Below, one piece after another: positions 9,335 through 18,852 of a DNA stretch of 64,000 nt. The notes under the pieces are model-generated. The model was not told where the DNA came from and ran no database searches. It worked only from the letters and a program-made list of their open reading frames with translations. Position 1 is the stretch's first letter, and each line of letters opens with the position of its first letter. Source of the stretch: Galbitalea sp036271795 (GTDB lineage Bacteria > Actinomycetota > Actinomycetes > Actinomycetales > Microbacteriaceae); contig DATAZY010000069.1 in the NCBI GenBank assembly GCA_036271795.1, positions 1-64,000 of the forward strand. Direction: 5' to 3'. Both the position numbers and the translations under genes were made by a program.

Positions 9335-9973
9335 CTATCCGTCCAGAACGACAATTCCGAGCCGGCTTCCCGGTTTGTTCGGGTTGTATTTGATCTGGAA
9401 TTGCTGGCCGACCGAATAGCCGAGGCCTGTGCGCCCAATATGGAACCAGCGGTCTTTGCCCTGCTGGTCGGTGAACTTGAGAGTCAGCTTCCAGTGCTGA
9501 ACGTAGTTGACCATGCCGTTGATGCCGGCCGAGGTGACGGTTGCGGTTGTGGTGACACCGTCCTGGAGCGTTTGGTGCGCAGATACAGAATGGACGATGT
9601 AAATAATGAGCAGGATCGCGGCGATGCCATAGAACACCGCGGCGGGAAGTGTGCCCTGTGGCAGGTGGGTGGTTTCGTCTGGCACTGCCTCGAGAATAAG
9701 GATGAGCCCGCCCGTGTAGGCGAAGCAGTAAGACACAATGCCCAGCGCGTTTCGATGGGGAGCCGTGTAGTAGAGCATGAGCCCAAATCCGACCGTCAGA
9801 GCGACATAGAGCAGAAAGACGAGTGCGAAGCCGCTGGTGGGATCGGGCAATCCCACCAGGAACGACACCATGATCGGGGACGAGGCCAGCGCGAGTATTG
9901 CGAGCACCCAGGCGAAGGGGAGAAGGGCGGAACCGACTCTCCGGTTCCGGGCATCCGGGTCTGTAAGTGACAT
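9335..9973 (-). CDS. Membrane protein with DUF3592-like C-terminal domain
   Basis: A 212-residue protein with four or five hydrophobic helices in residues 15-135, then a soluble stretch from about residue 140 with the pattern TATVTSAGINGMVNYVQHW...FTDQQGKDRWFHI...YSVGQQFQIKYNPNKPGS. That pattern is typical of DUF3592, a small beta-rich extracytoplasmic domain of unknown function. The gene is convergent with the penicillin-binding protein gene (22 bp apart) and has ATG as the start. No role can be assigned. Confidence 0.72.
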   Translation of the reverse strand: MSLTDPDARNRRVGSALLPFAWVLAILALASSPIMVSFLVGLPDPTSGFALVFLLYVALTVGFGLMLYYTAPHRNALGIVSYCFAYTGGLILILEAVPDETTHLPQGTLPAAVFYGIAAILLIIYIVHSVSAHQTLQDGVTTTATVTSAGINGMVNYVQHWKLTLKFTDQQGKDRWFHIGRTGLGYSVGQQFQIKYNPNKPGSRLGIVVLDG

Positions 9974-10068
9974 GCGGTCAGCTTATTGACGCCGCGCGCG
10001 CGTCAATAGTGCAATTGGTACTCAAATGCGTTCGCTCGCCAGCTCAATGATTCAATCTGTCGCCCGGT

Positions 10069-10293
10069 TCAGTCGATATCTCGCTCGAGCTGCTCCTCGG
10101 AGAGGCGCTCTCCGGGCGTTGGCGTTCTGAACGGAATCACGCCCGGCTTGATCACCGATTCGAGGTCCGGTTCATCCTCGGCAACGCCCTGCAGGATGTC
10201 TGGCCCATTGTCCGCGCCGGCCAGGAGATCCCGCTCGCTGTCGATGCCGCCCGGGACGTAGTTCGGTTCTGGGAGGGGGGTTGCGTCCGTCAT
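10069..10293 (-). CDS. Small acidic hypothetical protein
   Basis: A 74-residue acidic protein (begins MTDATPLPEPNYVPGGIDSE, ends LSEEQLERDID) with no membrane helix, no cysteine and high proline, probably disordered. It has a normal GC-rich third-position pattern. It lies between two genes with 95 bp downstream and a 200 bp divergent gap upstream. I do not recognise a family. The SD ahead of the ATG is weak, so the call rests on codon usage and composition. Confidence 0.5.
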   Translation of the reverse strand: MTDATPLPEPNYVPGGIDSERDLLAGADNGPDILQGVAEDEPDLESVIKPGVIPFRTPTPGERLSEEQLERDID

Positions 10294-10364
10294 GGAAGAA
10301 TCATCGCAAATCGACTCGGTCCGTGGCTCGAAAGATCAGACATCCCGATTTCCCCGCCATCTGA

Positions 10365-10425
10365 CGAATGTTCGTTTTAGTACTTTTTTCCAAAAAACAT
10401 ATACTTTTTTACGAAAGAAACCACC
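10365..10425 (+). promoter_or_regulatory. AT-rich promoter region upstream of the FtsX-ABC operon
   Basis: About 55 bases of markedly AT-rich DNA in an otherwise GC-rich neighbourhood. It includes the palindrome TTTTTTCCAAAAAA (10384-10397) and a consensus-like -10 TATACT at 10400-10405, some 90 bp upstream of the first permease gene. The -35 is not clear. Such islands serve as promoters and as nucleoid-protein (Lsr2-like) binding sites in actinobacteria; which applies here is inference. Confidence 0.45.
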
Positions 10426-10493
10426 GGGTGCGCAGATAGGATATCGACGCAGGCCGCGTGCCCACGGCCGATAATCCGAGATGATGGGGCTCG

Positions 10494-13400
10494 ATGATGC
10501 TCTGGAGGATCGCGCGGGGCGCAGTCGCCAGTTCGTGGCGTTTGCTCGTGATCGTGCTGATCGTTGCCACGCTTTCTGCGACAACTGTGGCAGCCCTCGG
10601 ACTTCTGGTCGTCGCGACAGAACAGGCGGGGGTGCGTTCCGCCCTGAACGCATTGCCAGCTTCCCAGTCAGCGGTTGAAATCGACGTTCAGCAACCGACC
10701 GGGTCGATCGCGAACACGACATCGGTTACCTCGAAGGCCGTTGGGCGCGTCCTTGGACCCGACATCGCGGCGACCACCGGCAGCCTGTCGTTCACTGCGC
10801 CGAACGCCACGAGCGTTGGTGGGGCAATCCCCGATGCCAGCTACTTCGGTGAACTCTCCGGCATGAGGTCGCACGTAACACTCCTCTCGGGAGCCTGGCC
10901 GAAACTCGACGCCGACAGTGCGACGGCCATCATCCCGGTCATCGTTCCATCCGTGGGGGCTGCGGGTTCTCACCTGCAGATCGGCGACACGTTCAGGGTG
11001 GATATCGACTCCAAAAGCAACTTCCGCACAGCTAAAGTCGTCGGGACTTACACGGCGAAGGACCCGACCGGCAAATACTGGGGCCAGGACCCACTGCACG
11101 GGGCCGCAATCAACTACAACTACCCGTCGTTGACTAGTGGTGCCGACAAGACGACCGAATTTGGCCCATTGCTGGTTGCCTCAGGCGAGCTGGATGACGG
11201 CGCCGTTCCGATCGACACAATGCGCTTGTCGTACGCGCCCCAGTTCGACCGGCTGACAGTCGACCAACTCGCTCCGGTCATCAAACGGCTGAAGTCCGCC
11301 CGTGACGGTGTGCCCACACAGCTGGAGGACGCGGCGCAACAGGTCACTTTTAGCTCCGCCCTCGGCACGTCACTCCGGCACGTTGTCTCGAAACTCGTTG
11401 TGACGCAGTCAACGGTCATCGTTGTCATGCTCCTTCTCCTGGTCCTGGCCATTGCGGCTCTAGGGCAGACCGCACGGCTTTTCCGCGATGCGCAAGCCAG
11501 CGGTCGGCAGTTGATGCTGGCGCGGGGGGCATCCCGTTCCCAGATTTTCGCGCTGTCGACGATCGAAGCGGTCACGATCGGCCTGCTCACGGCGATACTC
11601 GGCCCGCTGCTGGCTCGATTCGCGTATGACCTGCTTGCGCTGTTGCCCTCAATGAGAGCAGCGAGCATGCCACAGGACGCCGGGATGCCGCTCCTTGCGT
11701 GGGAACTGGCCCTCGCGGTAGCAGTCGTGTTTGTCGTCATCCTCCTCGCGCCGCTGTTCGCGCGCCCGGCCACCTTCGTCGACGGGGAGCAGAAGAAAGT
11801 TCGCGAGCGACGCGGCTCCGGACTGCTGCGCTCCGGCCTGGATCTCGGCTTGGTGGTGATAGCCGGGGTGCTCTATTGGCAGCTCTTGTCATACCGCTCA
11901 CCGGTCGGCGGAGGAGCGAGCCCGTCGATCGACCCAGTGCTTGTGGCGGCTCCGGTGGTTGTGCTGCTTGCCACGGCGCTCGTGAGTATTCGGCTTATCC
12001 CTGCCGTTTCGCGTCTCACCGATCGCGGTGCGACACGATCGCGCGGTTCTGTTTTTCCGCTCGCGGCATGGGAGGTTGGGCGCCGCTCGATCCAGTCGTC
12101 CGCCGCGGTTCTGCTGCTCACCCTCGCGGTGGCGGTCGGCACATTTGGGCAGTCGTTTCTCGCCACCTGGCAGCAGTCGCAGGTCGACCAGGCGAGTCTG
12201 GCGGTGGGGCCGCCGGTGCGAGTTCCCGCGAGCGCGGCATCGATCGGTCGCCAGCGTACGGCTCTCGCGGACGGCGCCATCGGAAAGCCCCAGCCGGTCA
12301 TCCACCGAACGGGGTCCGTAGTGGATGCCTCGGGTCAGGAAACCGACGATCTCGCGACTGTTCTCGGGTTGACATCGAGCGCGCGCACGCTTCTCGCAAC
12401 GGGACGCAACGGCGCCCTCGGGGGAGCCCGGGTTGCGACGCTTCCCGACTACGACGCGTCTGCGGGCACGGGAATTGCGCTTCCCGGCGACGTGAGGGAA
12501 GTGCAGGGCGTCATTCGCGCCGGAACGCCCGGCGCCCCGATACCGGGTGTCTCGATCAACGTCACTGCGGTGATCGAAGACGGTACTGACCTGCTGACCA
12601 CAGTCCCAATGGGTTCTGTGCCGTTGGACGGCAAACCTCACGTCGTGCGTGGCCTGCTCGGCGCGGGCGCTCTGGGGTCGGCGCCCCTGAGGGTTGTTGG
12701 TTTCGAGTCGTTCGCGACGGTCGGCGATCGGGACGCGTACGGTATTGGGAATTCGCAGGCCGATGTAAACATCCTGCTCGGTAAGCTCGCCGTCCTTCAT
12801 CCGACCGATGATCCGGGAAAATACGCCGCCGAGACCCTGACGGTCGATCGGCAGCTGACCTGGTTTCCGGAAAAAATCTCCGGTCCGCCGGTAACAGACA
12901 ATCCGACCACGGGCGACGTACCGCCCGGCTGGCAATTACAGCTCTCCGTTGTGATCCCGGCGGAGGTCGACCAGCAGGGCGCCGCCTTCCTTCTTCAAGG
13001 CTGGAAGCCAATTACTACCGTGCCTGCGGTGGTGACCACTGCATTCGCAAAGGCCGCGGGCGCGCGCCTTCGCGACAACCTCACGCTGCAAATCTCAGGA
13101 GCACTGATCGAAGTAAACATCGTCGGCATCGTGCCGTTGATCCCCGGTAGCGCGGATTTCACCGCGCTCTCGGTCGCCACCGTCAGCGAAGCCGGAACGG
13201 CCGCAACCGAGAGCGTCGCGGTCGACCAGGCCGAATTGGAGCGAGACCTTGTCCAGTGGGGCCAGTCCGGTGTCATGGCCGACGAATGGTGGATCAATGT
13301 TCCAATGGGGCACGGCGAAGCCTTCCTCACATCTCACGAGGTCGCCGCACCCGGCGGTGTGAGTCGCGAGGTGCTCGCGCTGCAGCTGCAGGACGATCCA

Positions 13401-13835
13401 CTGCGGGTCGCCACCCCTGCTGCCCTCTGGCTATCGATCGTTGCCGCTGCACTTCTTGTCGCGATGGGTTTTGCCCTCCACACCGCGGCCAGCATGCGCG
13501 CGCGACGGCTCGAATTCGCGCAATTGCGAGCGATCGGCCTGTCGCGTCGCTCACTCGTGGGCGTGGTTGGTGCGGAGTCCCTGATCCTGTGCGCGATCGG
13601 CACGGTATTCGGAATCGCAATCGGATTGCTACTCAGCTGGCTGGTTGGACCGCTCGTCGCGGTGTCGCCGGATGGCTCACCCGCCGTGCCTGCGGTCGCG
13701 GTTGTCGTGCCGATCGGCGCGGTCGCGTTGCTGATCCTTGAGGTCCTTGCGGTGCTCGCTTGCGTCGTGCTCGCTGTCGCGGCGACCCAGCGTTCGACGT
13801 CACCCGCACAAATCCTTCGAGGAGCCGACGAATGA
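10494..13835 (+). CDS. Large FtsX-type ABC transporter permease
   Basis: A 1113-residue membrane protein. An N-terminal anchor helix (about residues 15-40) is followed by a long extracytoplasmic region, a helix cluster near residues 305-420, further helices, a second large extracytoplasmic part, and a final FtsX-like set of three helices (about 985-1105) with the motif RRLEFAQLRAIGLSRRSL. This duplicated MacB/LolC-like layout marks a permease that moves lipoproteins, peptides or drugs out of the membrane rather than a classical importer. ATG at 10494 is chosen. It is coupled to the next gene by an ATGA overlap, so it needs the downstream ATPases. Confidence 0.85.
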   Translation: MMLWRIARGAVASSWRLLVIVLIVATLSATTVAALGLLVVATEQAGVRSALNALPASQSAVEIDVQQPTGSIANTTSVTSKAVGRVLGPDIAATTGSLSFTAPNATSVGGAIPDASYFGELSGMRSHVTLLSGAWPKLDADSATAIIPVIVPSVGAAGSHLQIGDTFRVDIDSKSNFRTAKVVGTYTAKDPTGKYWGQDPLHGAAINYNYPSLTSGADKTTEFGPLLVASGELDDGAVPIDTMRLSYAPQFDRLTVDQLAPVIKRLKSARDGVPTQLEDAAQQVTFSSALGTSLRHVVSKLVVTQSTVIVVMLLLLVLAIAALGQTARLFRDAQASGRQLMLARGASRSQIFALSTIEAVTIGLLTAILGPLLARFAYDLLALLPSMRAASMPQDAGMPLLAWELALAVAVVFVVILLAPLFARPATFVDGEQKKVRERRGSGLLRSGLDLGLVVIAGVLYWQLLSYRSPVGGGASPSIDPVLVAAPVVVLLATALVSIRLIPAVSRLTDRGATRSRGSVFPLAAWEVGRRSIQSSAAVLLLTLAVAVGTFGQSFLATWQQSQVDQASLAVGPPVRVPASAASIGRQRTALADGAIGKPQPVIHRTGSVVDASGQETDDLATVLGLTSSARTLLATGRNGALGGARVATLPDYDASAGTGIALPGDVREVQGVIRAGTPGAPIPGVSINVTAVIEDGTDLLTTVPMGSVPLDGKPHVVRGLLGAGALGSAPLRVVGFESFATVGDRDAYGIGNSQADVNILLGKLAVLHPTDDPGKYAAETLTVDRQLTWFPEKISGPPVTDNPTTGDVPPGWQLQLSVVIPAEVDQQGAAFLLQGWKPITTVPAVVTTAFAKAAGARLRDNLTLQISGALIEVNIVGIVPLIPGSADFTALSVATVSEAGTAATESVAVDQAELERDLVQWGQSGVMADEWWINVPMGHGEAFLTSHEVAAPGGVSREVLALQLQDDPLRVATPAALWLSIVAAALLVAMGFALHTAASMRARRLEFAQLRAIGLSRRSLVGVVGAESLILCAIGTVFGIAIGLLLSWLVGPLVAVSPDGSPAVPAVAVVVPIGAVALLILEVLAVLACVVLAVAATQRSTSPAQILRGADE

Positions 13836-16633
13836 CAACCCCCGGGCGCACGTCTCTCGGCCGGGTCCTTCGGTCGGTACTCGCGGCATGGCCGCTGGTC
13901 GCGCGCAGACGAGCGCGACGTGACGTGGTGCTGCTCGTTGCGTGGACGGCACTTCTCGCTTTCGTGGTTCTGCTTAGCCTCACGGCGCCCCGCCAACTTA
14001 CCGTGACGATTGACCGTGGAGCTCGACAAGCCGTTGCGGGCGCGGGGTCAGCCGCGGACATACTCATTCGGGTGCCGGTGGGTGTGCCAGGACCGGGATT
14101 GCCCCCGGTGGAGTCACCCGCGCGGGTCGTTGGCTTCGCGCAGGGCATTGAACGCAATCTGCCCGCGGGCATTCGGCAGGTGTACGCGAGCACGACTACC
14201 GCGGTGCTCGGCACCCCGCTGTCGGTCACGAATACCACTGGTACGAGCGGCTTGAAGAGCACGCAAGTGCAACTCGGCATGCTGACCCCGGGCAACAGCA
14301 AGGGGCTCACCGTGGAGTCCGGTCGTCTGCCGCGGTCGGGCACGGTGACCTCCGCCAACGCGCCGATCGAGATCGCCGTGTCCGCCGTTGATGCGCGCGC
14401 TGCGGGCCTGCACGTCGGCAGCATCCTGAACGTGCCGACTGCCAACGGGCAGACGACGCCTGCTGGCGCACCGAATAGCGTGTTGAAGGTGGTCGGCATC
14501 CTCGGGAGGGGGACCTCGGCAACCGCGAACTGGCTGGACACCGCCTCAGTGTGGACTCCGAACGAGCCGCCAACCTCGGATGCAGTCCAGGCGCTGGGGA
14601 TCACCGCCTTGACGGTTCCGGCCGGAGTGACCAGGGCGTCTATCGAGTACGGCGAGCAATTCAGCGGATACATTCGGGTGCACGTCAACCCGGAACGGTT
14701 TTCCGGCGAAATTGAGTCACGAGTCACCGATGAGCTGACCGTGCTCACGGTGAATAGTGACGCACTTCAGGATGAGTCGGGGGCGCCCGTCACCGTGTCG
14801 TCAGGCCTCGGCGACGCACTGTCGGCATACCCAAGCGAGGCGCGAGCCGCGCTCGCCCAAATGTCGCTCGTAGTCGCGAGTCTCCTCGGCGTCGCTATCG
14901 CCGTGCTCATTCTCGTATCGCGCCTTGTTGTGCTTCGGCGCGGTCCAGAGCTGGCGCTCGAACGCGCCCGGGGCTCCTCGCTCTCATCAATCGTGGCGAG
15001 GGTGCTCGTTGAGTCCCTGGCGGTAACCGTCATTGCAGGTGTCAGCGGCGTCGGCCTGGCGAATGCTATTGAGCCCGGGCCGGTCGAGAATTACACCGCA
15101 CTGCTGCTTGCGCTGGCAGTCGGGCTGCTTGCCTCTCCGGTACAAGCCGCTCTGCTGGTACGCGGCCAATGGGCCACCCGCAAGACGCCCGCGAACCACC
15201 GGGACAGGCTGGAACTGCGAAAGCGGGCAAACGCGCGTCGCGTTGCCGCGGAACTCACCGTACTGGTGCTCGCAGTAGCGGCCGCGCTTTCGCTGGCAAA
15301 CCGAGGCCTGCTCGAGACGGCAACAGAGGGTATCGACCCATTCCTGGCAGCGGCGCCACTGCTATTCGTGCTCGTTGTGACGTTGGCGATCCTTCGGCTC
15401 TACCGCTGGCCGGTTCGTGCGATCGGGGCAATCGGGCGGGGCACGCGGGGTGCCCTTGGTGTACTGGGTGCTGCCCGCGCTGAACGAGCCGTATCTGCCC
15501 TACCTTTGCTGGCGCTTACCCTGGCGGTATCGCTCGCCGTTGGCGGAAGTGTGTTAATCGCCAGCGTCAATGGAGGACAAGACGGAGCGTCCTGGCAGCG
15601 AGTTGGCGCGGATGCCCGAGTGGATGGGCCGGTCAGCCCTCACGCGATCGCATCGATTTCGAAGCACGCCGGGATCACTGCCGTGGGTGCCGCGGAAGTG
15701 TCGGTCGGCGTGCAGGTGCTGTTCGGAACGACGGCAGAGTTTCCCACCATGTTCGCCATTGATCGCGGATTCGCTGGATTGGTTTCGCGCCTGCCGGCCG
15801 ACAGCGGCGAGAGCACCGATGTGACCGCCCTGCGTAGGCTCGCTGTCGCGACCCCCGCGACAGTGCGGCTGCCGGTCGTGGTTGATGCCCAGCTCGCGAG
15901 TCACGTCGGGACGAAAAACATCTCCATGGTCTACGGGTCGAAGACAATCGAGATGCGTGTCATCGGCGTGACGAGTGTTGAGCCGACCGGTTATGAACAG
16001 GGACCGTTCTTCTACGTCGACCTCGACTCACTGAGGCAACGCCTACAGCAGGCGGGCGCATCCGATCCCGGCTTGAGTACACCGAACACGGTTCTCGTTA
16101 TGGGACCGGGAGCGACGCGCGCGGCCGCGAGTCTTGGAGTAGCGAAGGCGGACATCCAGTCGAGGGCCAACTGGCTTCGTGATCGACGGCAGCAGGCGTT
16201 GGTCGAGGGGACCCAGCAGACCATGCTTCTGGCAACCGTCGCAGTCGCGCTGCTCGCCATGATCGCGCTGGTGGCGACTGCACTGGCCGGCGCACGGGAT
16301 CGAGGTAGATCGCTCTCCCTGCTGCGAACGCTGGGGATGCGCTCCGGCCTCGGCTGGTGGCTGGCCCTCGCAGAACTGCTGCCCGTAGTCGTTGCTTCCC
16401 TGATCGGAGGCATCGTCGCTGGCGTGGGGATGCTTGCTCTGCTCGAGCCGTCGCTGGGACTCCGCGTTCTTGCGGGCGGCGAGTCCGATCCGCCGACTGT
16501 CGTGTCCCCGGGCCTGATCGTCGAGCTGGCGATTGCGGCGGTCGCCGTGATGGCGGTTGCGATTGTCGTGGAGATGCTCGCCTATCGCCGGAACCAGCTG
16601 AGTGAAGTGTTGAGAGTAGGAGAGACGGTATGA
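13832..16633 (+). CDS. Second FtsX-type ABC transporter permease
   Basis: A 933-residue membrane protein starting at ATG 13832, which overlaps the stop of the previous gene and has GAGGAG about 10 bases upstream. One N-terminal helix (near residues 33-50) precedes a large extracytoplasmic domain. Helix clusters follow around residues 350-460 and 485-620, then a second extracytoplasmic domain. The last FtsX-type helix set (about 815-925) contains RSLSLLRTLGMRSGLGWWLALAEL. It should pair with the first permease as a heterodimer. It is coupled to the ATPase gene by another ATGA overlap. Confidence 0.85.
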   Translation: MTTPGRTSLGRVLRSVLAAWPLVARRRARRDVVLLVAWTALLAFVVLLSLTAPRQLTVTIDRGARQAVAGAGSAADILIRVPVGVPGPGLPPVESPARVVGFAQGIERNLPAGIRQVYASTTTAVLGTPLSVTNTTGTSGLKSTQVQLGMLTPGNSKGLTVESGRLPRSGTVTSANAPIEIAVSAVDARAAGLHVGSILNVPTANGQTTPAGAPNSVLKVVGILGRGTSATANWLDTASVWTPNEPPTSDAVQALGITALTVPAGVTRASIEYGEQFSGYIRVHVNPERFSGEIESRVTDELTVLTVNSDALQDESGAPVTVSSGLGDALSAYPSEARAALAQMSLVVASLLGVAIAVLILVSRLVVLRRGPELALERARGSSLSSIVARVLVESLAVTVIAGVSGVGLANAIEPGPVENYTALLLALAVGLLASPVQAALLVRGQWATRKTPANHRDRLELRKRANARRVAAELTVLVLAVAAALSLANRGLLETATEGIDPFLAAAPLLFVLVVTLAILRLYRWPVRAIGAIGRGTRGALGVLGAARAERAVSALPLLALTLAVSLAVGGSVLIASVNGGQDGASWQRVGADARVDGPVSPHAIASISKHAGITAVGAAEVSVGVQVLFGTTAEFPTMFAIDRGFAGLVSRLPADSGESTDVTALRRLAVATPATVRLPVVVDAQLASHVGTKNISMVYGSKTIEMRVIGVTSVEPTGYEQGPFFYVDLDSLRQRLQQAGASDPGLSTPNTVLVMGPGATRAAASLGVAKADIQSRANWLRDRRQQALVEGTQQTMLLATVAVALLAMIALVATALAGARDRGRSLSLLRTLGMRSGLGWWLALAELLPVVVASLIGGIVAGVGMLALLEPSLGLRVLAGGESDPPTVVSPGLIVELAIAAVAVMAVAIVVEMLAYRRNQLSEVLRVGETV

Positions 16634-17583
16634 GTGTTCTCACGAGCGGACCGCGCCTGCGCGAACGCGAGTACGGCGCCGACGCGCTCATTGTGTGCGA
16701 CAACGTGGTGCGCATCTACCAGGTCGACAAGATCGAAGTGCAGGCACTGCAAGGGCTGGACCTGCTGGTGAATCGCGGCGAGATGATCGCGATCGTCGGC
16801 GCATCCGGATCGGGCAAATCGACGCTGCTCAACGTGCTGTCGGGACTGGATGATCCCACGGCGGGCCGAGCGCGAGTGGCCGATTGGGACCTGCAGGGGA
16901 TGTCATCCCGTGACCGCTTGAACTACCGTCGGAGTGTCGTCGGGTTCGTCTGGCAGCAGACCGGGCGCAACCTGTTGCCGTATCTAAGCGCCGCCGAGAA
17001 CGTCACGCTACCCATGGCGTTTGCCGGAATTGGCAAGCGAGAGCGGACCGGGCGCGCGAGAGATTTGCTCGACTCCTTGGGCATGGGAGCGAAGTCGGCT
17101 CGACGCCCAGCAGAGCTTTCCGGCGGCGAGCAGCAACGCGTGGCGATCGCGGTGGCGCTCGCGAACCACCCCGATGTGCTGTTCGCCGATGAGCCGACCG
17201 GTGAGCTCGACTCCGCGACCGGCGAAGAGGTGTTCGCCGCGCTGCGGTCGGCAAACGAGGATCTGGGCACAACGGTCGTCATCGTCACTCACGACGGCGC
17301 CGTCTCGAGCCAGGTACAGCGCACGGTCGCCATCCGCGACGGACGAACCAGTTCCGAGGTCGTTCGTTCCACTGAGGTCGATGAGCATGGCGATTCGGCG
17401 ATCATCGCCCGCGAGTACGCGTTGCTCGACCGGGTCGGCCGCCTGCAACTGCCGGCGAATTTCCGCAAGTCGCTTGGACTGAAAGATCGCGTGCAACTCG
17501 AACTCGAGACCGATCACGTGGGCGTCTGGCCGGACAAGGACAAGAAGGAGCGCACAGAGCGATCAGAGGAGGCGGGAAAATGA
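16630..17583 (+). CDS. ABC transporter ATPase with C-terminal AbrB-like domain
   Basis: A 317-residue protein. Residues 20-245 form a MacB/LolD-type ATPase: Walker A GASGSGKS (57-64), a Q-loop in GFVWQQTGRN, signature LSGGEQQ (163-169), Walker B VLFADEP (183-189) and the switch His in VTHDG. Residues about 262-300 (EYALLDRVGRLQLPANFRKS then LGLKDRVQLELETDHVGVW) look like a SpoVT/AbrB swapped-hairpin fold, an unusual addition to an ATPase of this class. A charged KDKKERTERSEEAGK tail follows. It lies third in the operon with ATGA overlaps on both sides. Confidence 0.88.
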   Translation: MSVLTSGPRLREREYGADALIVCDNVVRIYQVDKIEVQALQGLDLLVNRGEMIAIVGASGSGKSTLLNVLSGLDDPTAGRARVADWDLQGMSSRDRLNYRRSVVGFVWQQTGRNLLPYLSAAENVTLPMAFAGIGKRERTGRARDLLDSLGMGAKSARRPAELSGGEQQRVAIAVALANHPDVLFADEPTGELDSATGEEVFAALRSANEDLGTTVVIVTHDGAVSSQVQRTVAIRDGRTSSEVVRSTEVDEHGDSAIIAREYALLDRVGRLQLPANFRKSLGLKDRVQLELETDHVGVWPDKDKKERTERSEEAGK

Positions 17584-18269
17584 CCGACGCCCTCGTCGTC
17601 GCGCGAGAGGTCTCGCGCACCTATTCGTCAGCGGCGGGCGAAGTTCACGCACTGAAGGACGTCTCATTCACAGTGCCTTCGGGCGCACTCGTCGCCCTCA
17701 TTGGGCGCTCGGGGTCAGGCAAAACGACGCTGCTCAATAGCGTCGGGGGTCTGGACCGGCCGACGAGCGGCAGCATCCTGATCAACGGGACGGATGTCAC
17801 CAAGCTCGACGAACGCGGCCGCACAGCCTTGCGTCGCGACGAGTTGGCCTTCGTGTTCCAGACCTTCGGGCTGGTGCCGATGTTGTCCGCTGCTGAGAAC
17901 GTCGGGCTCCCACTTCGACTTCGCTCCGTGGATCCCTTGGAGCGCGATGCGCGCGTCGAGCACCTGCTCGAGTTGGTCGGTCTGGCGGATCAGGCCGCGC
18001 AGCGTCCATCGGAGCTGTCCGGCGGCCAACAGCAGCGCGTCGCCATTGCCCGTGCCCTCGCGAATTCCCCGCGACTGCTCATCGCCGATGAGCCGACGGG
18101 TCAGCTCGACGCGGACACGGGAGCCGCCATCATGGCACTGCTGCAGGAAGTCGTGAAGGCCGAGGGTATGACGGCCATCATCTCGACCCACGACGCGAGT
18201 GTGCAGGCGCTCGCCGATCTCACGCTGAGGCTTGCGGACGGACAACTCGTCCCAGACCTGACGTCCTAA
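17580..18269 (+). CDS. ABC transporter ATPase, MacB/LolD type
   Basis: A 229-residue ATPase of the MacB/LolD group: Walker A GRSGSGKT near residues 42-49, a Q-loop in FVFQTFGLVP, signature ELSGGQQQR, Walker B LLIADEPTGQLD and the switch His of STHDA. It is of ordinary length with no extra domain, unlike the ATPase gene just upstream. It is the last gene of the four-gene operon, coupled by an ATGA overlap. Two different ATPases with two different permeases suggest a heteromeric exporter or one with alternative ATPases. It is convergent with the padR gene 35 bp downstream. Confidence 0.9.
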   Translation: MTDALVVAREVSRTYSSAAGEVHALKDVSFTVPSGALVALIGRSGSGKTTLLNSVGGLDRPTSGSILINGTDVTKLDERGRTALRRDELAFVFQTFGLVPMLSAAENVGLPLRLRSVDPLERDARVEHLLELVGLADQAAQRPSELSGGQQQRVAIARALANSPRLLIADEPTGQLDADTGAAIMALLQEVVKAEGMTAIISTHDASVQALADLTLRLADGQLVPDLTS

Positions 18270-18304
18270 ACAGGATGCGCTGACACCACCGCTTGCGCGA
18301 TTGC

Positions 18305-18829
18305 TCAACTGATCGGATGCTTGATCGCCCATTCGGCCCAATGCGCGAGCGCTTCATTCAATTCGGCCCCTGCTTCCGCCGCAACCCGCAGCGCTTGAGT
18401 TTGCGGGCTGGTTCCGTATTCGCCTCGGTCTTTGGCGTCGGCCAGGTTCCGGTAGGTGCGGGCGAGAGTGGTGAAGTAGTCCGCCTCGTCGCGCAGGTGT
18501 TTGGTGAGTTGGTCTGGTGTCATAAGCCAGAAGAAGACCGATCGCAGAATCGGCTCGAGGCGCAGCGTGTGGTCGACGTCGACCTCGGTGAGCCAGCGGC
18601 GTACCTCGGTCAATCCCTCAGCGGTCACACGGTACTCCTTACGTCGCCGGGGTCCCTCGGAGACAACCTCAATGAGTTTGTCCTCGTCGAGTTTGCGTAG
18701 CTCGCCGTAGATCTGCGGATGGCCGGCTGGCCAGACGGAACCGAGGACGTCTTCGAACCGTCGGCTGAGGTCCCATCCGCTAGCGGGGGCTTCCGCCAGA
18801 AGTCCAAGCAGTGCGTGTCGCAATGACAT
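18305..18829 (-). CDS. PadR-family transcriptional regulator
   Basis: A 174-residue protein. The N-terminal winged helix opens MSLRHALLGLLAEAPASGWD, followed by the wing region PQIYGELRKLDEDKLIEVVS and RRRKEYRVTAEG, the classical PadR signature. The C-terminal helical dimerisation part (residues 90-170) is of the longer PadR-s1/Vir type. PadR proteins are usually repressors of nearby detoxification or efflux genes, relieved by a small ligand. The gene is divergent from two SDR genes, and two PadR-type palindromes lie in the 121-bp space between them, so it probably controls itself and the SDR pair. Confidence 0.92.
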   Translation of the reverse strand: MSLRHALLGLLAEAPASGWDLSRRFEDVLGSVWPAGHPQIYGELRKLDEDKLIEVVSEGPRRRKEYRVTAEGLTEVRRWLTEVDVDHTLRLEPILRSVFFWLMTPDQLTKHLRDEADYFTTLARTYRNLADAKDRGEYGTSPQTQALRVAAEAGAELNEALAHWAEWAIKHPIS

Positions 18830-18852
18830 GAGTCACTTCCATTTGTTCCTGA

